A stretch of 64,000 nt of DNA from Mucilaginibacter pineti (GTDB lineage Bacteria > Bacteroidota > Bacteroidia > Sphingobacteriales > Sphingobacteriaceae). The position numbers and the translations under genes were made by a program. Positions 59,161 to 64,000 of this stretch are shown here, piece after piece (the stretch's first letter is position 1; each line of letters opens with the position of its first letter). The DNA is taken from the NCBI RefSeq assembly GCF_900101875.1, contig NZ_FNAI01000011.1:62001-126000 (forward strand). The letters run 5' to 3'. Below the pieces are notes generated by a model. That model was not told the DNA's origin, searched no databases, and was given only the letters and a program-made list of their open reading frames with translations.

Positions 59161-60273
59161 TCAGGCGATCGGGAGTATGAACTTAAACGTACTGCCTTTT
59201 CCAATTTCGCTGTCTACCCAGATCTTGCCGTCGTGCCTTTGAATTATTTCCGAGCATAGATATAAACCTATTCCGAAACCGGTTACTTTTTCTGTTTCTT
59301 TACTTTCTACCCGGTAGTGGGGCAGGAAAACTTTTTCAACGGCTTCTTCAGTGATACCCATACCTTCATCCTGGATACCTATTACTACTTTGTGTTCTTC
59401 CCTGCTGCATGTAACATAAATAGCGGAACCTTTATCTGAATACTTAGCAGCATTACTCAGGAGATTGACTAGGACTTGTTCGATCTTATCCCGGTCAGCA
59501 TTTATTTCTATATTGTCACACGGTGCTACCGTAATGTGATGAGAAGAGGTTATAAAAAGTGTTTCCTCGACGACTTCTTTAAGCAGGTTGTCCAAGCTGA
59601 AGGTCTGTTTGTTAATATGGATCTTTCCAACTTCCGCGCTCGATAAATTAAGCAGGCTGTTGATCATATTCAGCATTTTTCTCACTTGCTTATCCACCTT
59701 GGATAATGCGCCAACGGCGAAGTTATCCTTTTGTTTCTGAGCCCAGTTTCCAAGCATTTGAACATAAGCTTTTAAAGCGGTAAGCGGCGTTTTCAATTCA
59801 TGGCTAACCATGCCGATGAATTTACTTCTTTTGAGTTCGTTTTTCTTCTGTTCGGTAATATCCATCACCAATCCTGAGAAATAAGTTGTCGTTTCGTCAA
59901 AACTGGTAAAGCCGCCGGTAATACTCAACCACCTGCTTTGATGGTCATGGTAACCGGTGATAGGATATTCTACATATAAGCTGCTATGCACTTTAAATGC
60001 GTTTTCGATTGCAGAAATTGTATTTTGCCGGTACTTTTCCAATATCTGGTTCATCGCTGCCTCTACCGACATTTCTTCATCCGCCCTGAAACCGAAGAGT
60101 TCTTTGGTACGGTTGGATGGTAAAAACTCCCGTGTGACTGCATTGATAAGCCAGATGCCGACATTTGCCGAATCGATAGCGATCTGGGCGGCATCTAATT
60201 GCGGAAGTTTATTTCCCCGTTGTCCGGCAGGAATTTCTTTAGGTAAATCTTCTGAATTGCTATTATTACTCAA
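59161..60273 (-). CDS. PAS sensor histidine kinase
   Basis: A 370-residue soluble kinase with one PAS domain (AQIAIDSANVGIWLINAVTRE, about 30-150), HisKA (FIGMVSHELKTPLTALKAYV) and HATPase_c (LVNLLSNAAKYS, IQDEGMGITEE, GFGIGLYLCSEII). No ATG lies in frame upstream of the first PAS strand; the best start is the TTG at 60273, which is rare in this window. Its stop is 5 bp from the convergent DUF892 stop. It has no adjacent receiver on its own strand. Confidence 0.88.
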   Translation of the reverse strand: MSNNSNSEDLPKEIPAGQRGNKLPQLDAAQIAIDSANVGIWLINAVTREFLPSNRTKELFGFRADEEMSVEAAMNQILEKYRQNTISAIENAFKVHSSLYVEYPITGYHDHQSRWLSITGGFTSFDETTTYFSGLVMDITEQKKNELKRSKFIGMVSHELKTPLTALKAYVQMLGNWAQKQKDNFAVGALSKVDKQVRKMLNMINSLLNLSSAEVGKIHINKQTFSLDNLLKEVVEETLFITSSHHITVAPCDNIEINADRDKIEQVLVNLLSNAAKYSDKGSAIYVTCSREEHKVVIGIQDEGMGITEEAVEKVFLPHYRVESKETEKVTGFGIGLYLCSEIIQRHDGKIWVDSEIGKGSTFKFILPIA

Positions 60274-60872
60274 AGCGATGAAGCGCGTTATGTGCTTTGC
60301 AAAAATACTATATTTTGGGGAGATGGTGTGTTATCTTTTATACCCGCAACCCTACAAAGATGATTTAACAAGAGATCTGTCAAACCGCTAAGCGAATTTT
60401 ATGTTATGAAATTTTATGGACATCGAATATAGTCGTTTACTCGGCATGAATGATGATGACCAATGTCGCATCAGTTACCAATCAGTTAAGCGCTTTTCTT
60501 TCAGCTCTTTTTTCTGATAGGCGATGGTACCAGAATTTATTACGCAGTTTTGCATGTTCGCTTCAATGGCGATATAGTCAGTGATATTAATACAGAAGAG
60601 TAGCAAACTAATATTCTAAAGGCGCTCGAGCAAATAGTGGGTTGGCTTTTGCCGGAGCGGAAAAGGAGAAAGTCAGATTCAGCCCCGTTATTATCATAGG
60701 ACGTATCACAGCACAAAGTTTCACAAACTATGAAACTGTAGACCCTGCATGTTATCAAAAGCCAATCGTGTATGAGCCACCCAAATTAACAACCTTAAAT
60801 AGCCAAAAAAGTGCCATAATTACTGCTGCATCAGCCGCTTATATTTTGCCGTGAAATCAGGTCGCCTCACAT
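60274..60872. other. Spacer with no supportable gene
   Basis: About 600 bp. A broken plus-strand frame near 60560-60700 reads protein-like in part (FNGDIVSDINTEE, then LKALEQIVGWLLPERKRRK) but contains a stop, so it could be a remnant. Otherwise nothing is recognised. Together with the adjacent pseudogene this suggests a decaying stretch. Confidence 0.5.
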
Positions 60873-61457
60873 TTACTTAACCGAACATCCCTTGTTCAAA
60901 AAGGCCTTAGCGATTCCATCAAATTCTATCAAAATCAGGTCATCTGCATACTTCGTAGAAGCCGACAACTTATATTTTGCTTCAGCCGTAGGCAATTTAC
61001 CCAAGGCAAAACCGTGCAGGTCGGCATCCGGAACTCCGCTGTCACGGGTGGCATCCTGGAACAAGGCAATAGTTTCGTCGTGTGAGGTGACCATCATCAT
61101 GGCAAACTGCTTATCAAACACGGCGCCGCTGAGCGCAGCAAGCGTATTGTGATTATTTTGCTACTTGGTAGCCATGTCGGTAGGGACGATCCAGCCGTTT
61201 TTTGCAGCCAGCGTGGCCATTTCGGTGCCTGTCAGCCTGTGATCGGTGATCATGTGGTTACCGAAAGCTTTGACGTTGGCATTGGTGCTGTTTTGCAGGG
61301 CGAGGTTGCCAGCTGCAATTTCAAACATATCACCGCTGGATGCCTGGGTAACAAGTCCTGGCTACTCATGGTATACTGATCATTATGATCTTTTTTACAG
61401 GCGGGAAGCAGTAAGACAGTTCCCAAAACGATCGTTAAAAGTGAAATTGTTTTTCAT
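60873..61457 (-). pseudogene. DUF4142 lipoprotein pseudogene (copy 3)
   Basis: Read on the minus strand with corrections it gives TISLLTIVLGTVLLLPACKK (lipoprotein signal), then TQASSGDMFEIAAGNLALQN, MITDHRLTGTEMATLAAKNG, AALSGAVFDKQFAMMMVTSH and FALGKLPTAEAKYKLSA, a complete DUF4142 domain. Lesions visible: a frame change just after the start ATG, a missing base near the SSQDL/TQASS junction, and an in-frame TAG after PTDMATK. Three defects make a sequencing error unlikely. Two intact relatives are at 15784 and 53322. It lies just before the second catalase cassette. Confidence 0.88.
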
Positions 61458-61626
61458 AACTGATGTTTTAGGGATAACAGTAACTAGCATATCAACAGTT
61501 TTGAGTTTCTCCGAATCAGGTAATTCATCCTTCATAACAGGTAGTATGCCCGCATTTTCGCGTATTTATTCATCAAACCGGCGGTATTCCTGACTGTTAT
61601 TTCCGAACACCTTTAATAGATATATT

Positions 61627-62571
61627 ATGTTTCACCATGTTAAAGACCTACAATTCAACGCCAGGGTTTCGCGCCCTGACCCGCGTTTTGCCAACCTGCT
61701 GCTAGAACAGTTTGGCGGCGAGAATGGCGAGCTAGCTGCTGCTATGCAATATTTTACCCAGGCATTCGGCGCGAAGATGCCGCATCCCGATAAATACGAT
61801 ATGTTGATGGATATCGCCACCGAAGAATTCAGCCACCTGGAGATCGTTGGTGCCACCATCCAGATGCTGCTAAAAGGCGTCAACGGGAAACTGAAAGACG
61901 CGGCTGGTAACTCCGAGATCATGCAGGTGATGAACGGCAAAGGCGCCAAAGAAAGTATTATTCATGAGGCTTTAACGGCCAATCCGCAGTTCGGCATCAT
62001 CACCGGCGGCGGTGTTACGCCCAGGAACAGCCAGGGCATTCCCTGGTGTGCATCCTATATTCATTCCAATGGCGATCTGACCGTTGACCTGCGCAGTAAC
62101 CTCGCATCAGAATCCCGTGCCAAGCTGGTTTATGAGCACCTGATGAAATTTACCGATGACCCGTATGTCAAAGAATCGCTGTCATTTTTAATGACCCGTG
62201 AGGTAGCCCATTATAAAATGTTCGAAGCCGCGCTGAATGACATCCAGCCTAATTTTCCACCGGGAGTTTTGGCATCTGATCCACGCTTCACCCAACAGTA
62301 TTTCAATATGTCTAATGGTGCGACCGTTCGCGGGCCCTGGAACGAGGGCGAAATGCCGGCTATGGGTAAGCAATGGAATTATATCGCTGACCCGGTAGCT
62401 TACGTCAAAGAAACGCAGGGTATCACCCAAAATGATGAGGCCTTAAATCAGGAATTGGAAGAAACCCAAAAGCTGGATCAGCAAATGAGCGTAGTACGGA
62501 GTACGGAAGTGAAAAACAGCGAACCAGCAGGCATTGCCCAGTGGAGTACTTACGAGATAACAGAAGAATAG
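61627..62571 (+). CDS. Manganese (non-haem) catalase, copy 2
   Basis: A 314-residue paralogue of the catalase at 5397, with identical length, the same metal ligands (E35, E67, H70 and the later Glu and His) and an identical first 82 residues. Differences cluster after residue 83 (LLKGVNGKLKDAAGN against LLNGVNSELKDAADQ) and in the C-terminal tail from about residue 265. It is followed 10 bp later by its own 53-aa gene. It is on the opposite strand and 55 kb away, so the two cassettes are inverted relative to each other. Probably differently regulated peroxide defence. Confidence 0.96.
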   Translation: MFHHVKDLQFNARVSRPDPRFANLLLEQFGGENGELAAAMQYFTQAFGAKMPHPDKYDMLMDIATEEFSHLEIVGATIQMLLKGVNGKLKDAAGNSEIMQVMNGKGAKESIIHEALTANPQFGIITGGGVTPRNSQGIPWCASYIHSNGDLTVDLRSNLASESRAKLVYEHLMKFTDDPYVKESLSFLMTREVAHYKMFEAALNDIQPNFPPGVLASDPRFTQQYFNMSNGATVRGPWNEGEMPAMGKQWNYIADPVAYVKETQGITQNDEALNQELEETQKLDQQMSVVRSTEVKNSEPAGIAQWSTYEITEE

Positions 62572-62581
62572 AATATTAAAC

Positions 62582-62743
62582 ATGGACGAACATTTGTTCC
62601 TCAAAGGTCAGCGTGTGATTTCGCCGGAAGGCGGAGGCGAAGTTACCGATGCGATAGGCGATAATATTGAAGTAAAGCTGGACAACGGGCAAACTAAATT
62701 TTTCCCTTCAGGCGATTTGACCGATGATAACGATGCCGGCTAA
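62582..62743 (+). CDS. Conserved 53-aa protein paired with Mn catalase (copy 2)
   Basis: MDEHLFLKGQRVISPEGGG, then DAIGDNIEVKLDNGQT and a tail DLTDDNDAG; about 60% of residues match copy 1 at 5224 by eye, with conserved length and ends. It is too short for many gene callers. It lies 10 bp after the catalase stop and 15 bp before the zinc ADH, so this operon is catalase / 53-aa / ADH. A small beta-barrel fold is guessed. The conserved pairing suggests it acts with the catalase, for example in metal loading or oligomer control (inference). Confidence 0.85.
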   Translation: MDEHLFLKGQRVISPEGGGEVTDAIGDNIEVKLDNGQTKFFPSGDLTDDNDAG

Positions 62744-62758
62744 AAAATAAACATACTT

Positions 62759-63898
62759 ATGTTAGCAATGAGTTACCGCGGGCCTTACCGGGTTCGCACA
62801 GTTGATAAACCCATGCCGGAGGTCCTGCATCCCGAGGATGCCATCGTCCGGGTGACCCGCAGTTGCATCTGCGGTTCTGACCTGCACCTGTACCACGGTA
62901 TGGTGCCCGACACCCGCGTCGGTTCGACCTTTGGCCATGAATTTACGGGCATCGTCGAAGAGGTTGGTCCGCTGGTGCAAAAACTAAAGGTGGGCGACCA
63001 GGTACTGGTGCCATTTAATGTCGCCTGCGGCAAATGTAATTTCTGCAAGCAGGGCCTTTATGGCAACTGCCATGAATCCAATCCGATGGCTACCGCCGTC
63101 GGCGGCATCTTTGGCTACTCCCATACCGCAGGAGGATATGACGGCGGCCAGGCGGAATATGTACGTGTACCCTATGCCGACGTTGGCCCGACCATTATTC
63201 CGCCGGAAATGGATCCGGATGATGCCGTACTATTGACCGATGTCGTGCCGACCGGTTACCAGGCCGCGGAGATGGGCGGTATCAAGGAAGGCGATACCGT
63301 CATTGTGTTTGGCGCCGGGCCTATCGGCATCATGGCGGCACGCTGCGCTTGGTTCTTCGGAGCAGCCAGGGTCATCATTATCGATCATATCGACTACCGG
63401 CTGGCGTTTGCCAAAAACTATGCGAAATGCGAAGCCTATAACTTTAAGGAAATGGCCGACCCGGTAGTTTTTTTAAAGAAAACGACCGATTGGTATGGTG
63501 CCGATGTCTGTATCGACTGTGTGGGCTGCGAAGCCGAAGGCAATACCCTGCAAACGTTCAGCGGCCGCGTAATGCTGATGCAGGCCGGCTCCGCCACCGC
63601 ACTGCAATGGGCGATCAATTCTGTAAAAAAAGGCGGCATCGTATCGGTAGTTGGTGTTTACGGACCCCCATATAATTTTGTGCCGATCGGCAATGTTCTA
63701 AATAAGGGGATTACTATCCGGGCTAACCAATCGGCGCCAAAACGGTTAATGCTCAAACTAATCGATCACGTTCTGTCCGGCAGACTCGACCCAAAAGGTT
63801 TGATCACCCACCGGGTGCCATTGAAAGAGGTTCCCGATGCCTACCGGCTGTTCTCTTCTAAATTAGACAATTGTATTAAAACCGTTCTGATCCCATGA
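62759..63898 (+). CDS. Zinc-dependent alcohol dehydrogenase, FDH-like, copy 2
   Basis: A 379-residue paralogue of the protein at 49271. Catalytic zinc residues in RSCICGSDLHLYHG and FGHEFTGIVEEVG; structural zinc loop ACGKCNFCKQGLYGNC; Rossmann motif VIVFGAGPIGIMAARCA. The C-terminal KGGIVSVVGVYGPPYN is also family-typical. It is 15 bp after the 53-aa gene and its stop overlaps the next ATG, so it is in the catalase operon. Its preferred substrate is unknown; formaldehyde or another aldehyde is reasonable. Confidence 0.94.
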   Translation: MLAMSYRGPYRVRTVDKPMPEVLHPEDAIVRVTRSCICGSDLHLYHGMVPDTRVGSTFGHEFTGIVEEVGPLVQKLKVGDQVLVPFNVACGKCNFCKQGLYGNCHESNPMATAVGGIFGYSHTAGGYDGGQAEYVRVPYADVGPTIIPPEMDPDDAVLLTDVVPTGYQAAEMGGIKEGDTVIVFGAGPIGIMAARCAWFFGAARVIIIDHIDYRLAFAKNYAKCEAYNFKEMADPVVFLKKTTDWYGADVCIDCVGCEAEGNTLQTFSGRVMLMQAGSATALQWAINSVKKGGIVSVVGVYGPPYNFVPIGNVLNKGITIRANQSAPKRLMLKLIDHVLSGRLDPKGLITHRVPLKEVPDAYRLFSSKLDNCIKTVLIP

Positions 63899-64000
63899 AA
63901 CCAACAAACGAAGACTATAAAAACATACCCGGCTGGGGCATAGATGCCGACCCAGAGAACGAGCCGACCTATCCCATTAAAAACTACACCGGCGATGATC
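63895..64000 (+). CDS. Conserved hypothetical protein, 3' partial
   Basis: The window ends after 35 codons: MKPTNEDYKNIPGWGIDADP, then ENEPTYPIKNYTGDD. The start overlaps the zinc ADH stop (ATGA), so the protein is translationally coupled to it. Similar starts (NIPGWGIDADPENxPTYP) are known in Bacteroidota hypothetical proteins near catalases and ADHs, as far as I recall. No function can be stated from the fragment. Confidence 0.8.
   Translation, partial: MKPTNEDYKNIPGWGIDADPENEPTYPIKNYTGDD

Noticed and set aside
60540..60854. Overlapping 70-72 aa frames on both strands
   Set aside because: No motif, composition not protein-like; lies in a decaying spacer.
61149..61593. Plus-strand frames over the DUF4142 pseudogene
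   Set aside because: Antisense shadows; the minus strand gives a recognisable, though broken, DUF4142 protein.
1..64000. CRISPR arrays, insertion sequences, prophage, tRNA/rRNA
   Set aside because: No direct-repeat spacer pattern, transposase, integrase, structural phage gene or tRNA-like cloverleaf was seen by eye; a dedicated search would be needed to exclude weak cases.

Overview
The window looks like chromosome from a Bacteroidota species, most likely a soil or plant-associated Sphingobacteriaceae member of the Mucilaginibacter/Pedobacter type. This is inferred from protein style (PAS-rich kinases, a CheB-CheR-PAS fusion, short Bacteroidota lipoproteins), from AT-rich spacers, from the near absence of Shine-Dalgarno sequences, and from occasional TAnnTTTG -7 motifs. 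No rRNA, tRNA, CRISPR array, insertion sequence or phage gene was seen. Both window ends cut genes.

Layout. 1-3.4 kb: two PAS sensor proteins; the first is cut by the window edge and has no ATPase domain. 3.9-9.6 kb (minus strand): transaldolase, a 53-aa protein, manganese catalase, a GH13 lipoprotein, two DUF421 membrane proteins with zinc ribbons, and a tiny lipoprotein. 9.7-15.7 kb (plus): an unrecognised 738-aa protein, CinA-type amidohydrolase, iron-permease-like protein, pyrophosphatase, a small membrane protein, a third DUF421 protein, a ferritin-like DUF892 protein, a hypothetical protein and a DUF72 protein. 15.8-20.1 kb: a DUF4142 lipoprotein, an XRE regulator, and an overlapping operon (unknown protein, receiver, SSB-like protein, membrane histidine kinase). 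20.3-26.6 kb (minus): a chemosensory-like operon, CheB-CheR-PAS / histidine kinase / CheB / NarL-type regulator. 26.7-34.8 kb (minus): a tightly overlapped glycogen-to-trehalose operon, TreX / TreZ / a TreY-MalQ fusion. 35-36.5 kb: a PAS kinase. 36.5-46.1 kb: a glycan cluster with a NodU/CmcH carbamoyltransferase, five glycosyltransferases, a GmhB-type phosphatase and an MFS transporter. 46.2-49.1 kb: a lipoprotein, a GH130 phosphorylase and an FAD oxidoreductase-Rieske fusion. 49.3-55.9 kb (plus): a run of dehydrogenases (zinc ADH, three SDRs), a hydrolase, a DoxX-like protein and several very small basic or conserved proteins, ending in a frameshifted KTSC gene. 56.1-60.3 kb: a LOV (blue-light) histidine kinase, two stand-alone receivers, a second DUF892 protein and another PAS kinase. 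60.9-64 kb: a DUF4142 pseudogene, a second catalase plus 53-aa-protein cassette, a second zinc ADH and the start of a further gene.

How it fits together. The window reads as a stress-physiology region. It offers peroxide removal (two Mn catalases), ferritin-like proteins, trehalose synthesis from glycogen, NADPH supply (transaldolase), aldehyde/alcohol dehydrogenases, and dense signalling: seven histidine-kinase-type proteins, four receiver proteins and two CheB-type proteins. Gene families recur inside the window (catalase cassette x2, DUF892 x2, DUF4142 x3 with one dead, DUF421 x3, zinc ADH x2, SDR x3), which suggests an accessory island built by duplication or repeated acquisition. The items most worth pursuing are the carbamoyl/heptose-like glycan cluster, the SSB gene embedded in a two-component operon, the motor-less chemosensory operon, the LOV kinase module and the duplicated catalase/53-aa-protein cassette.
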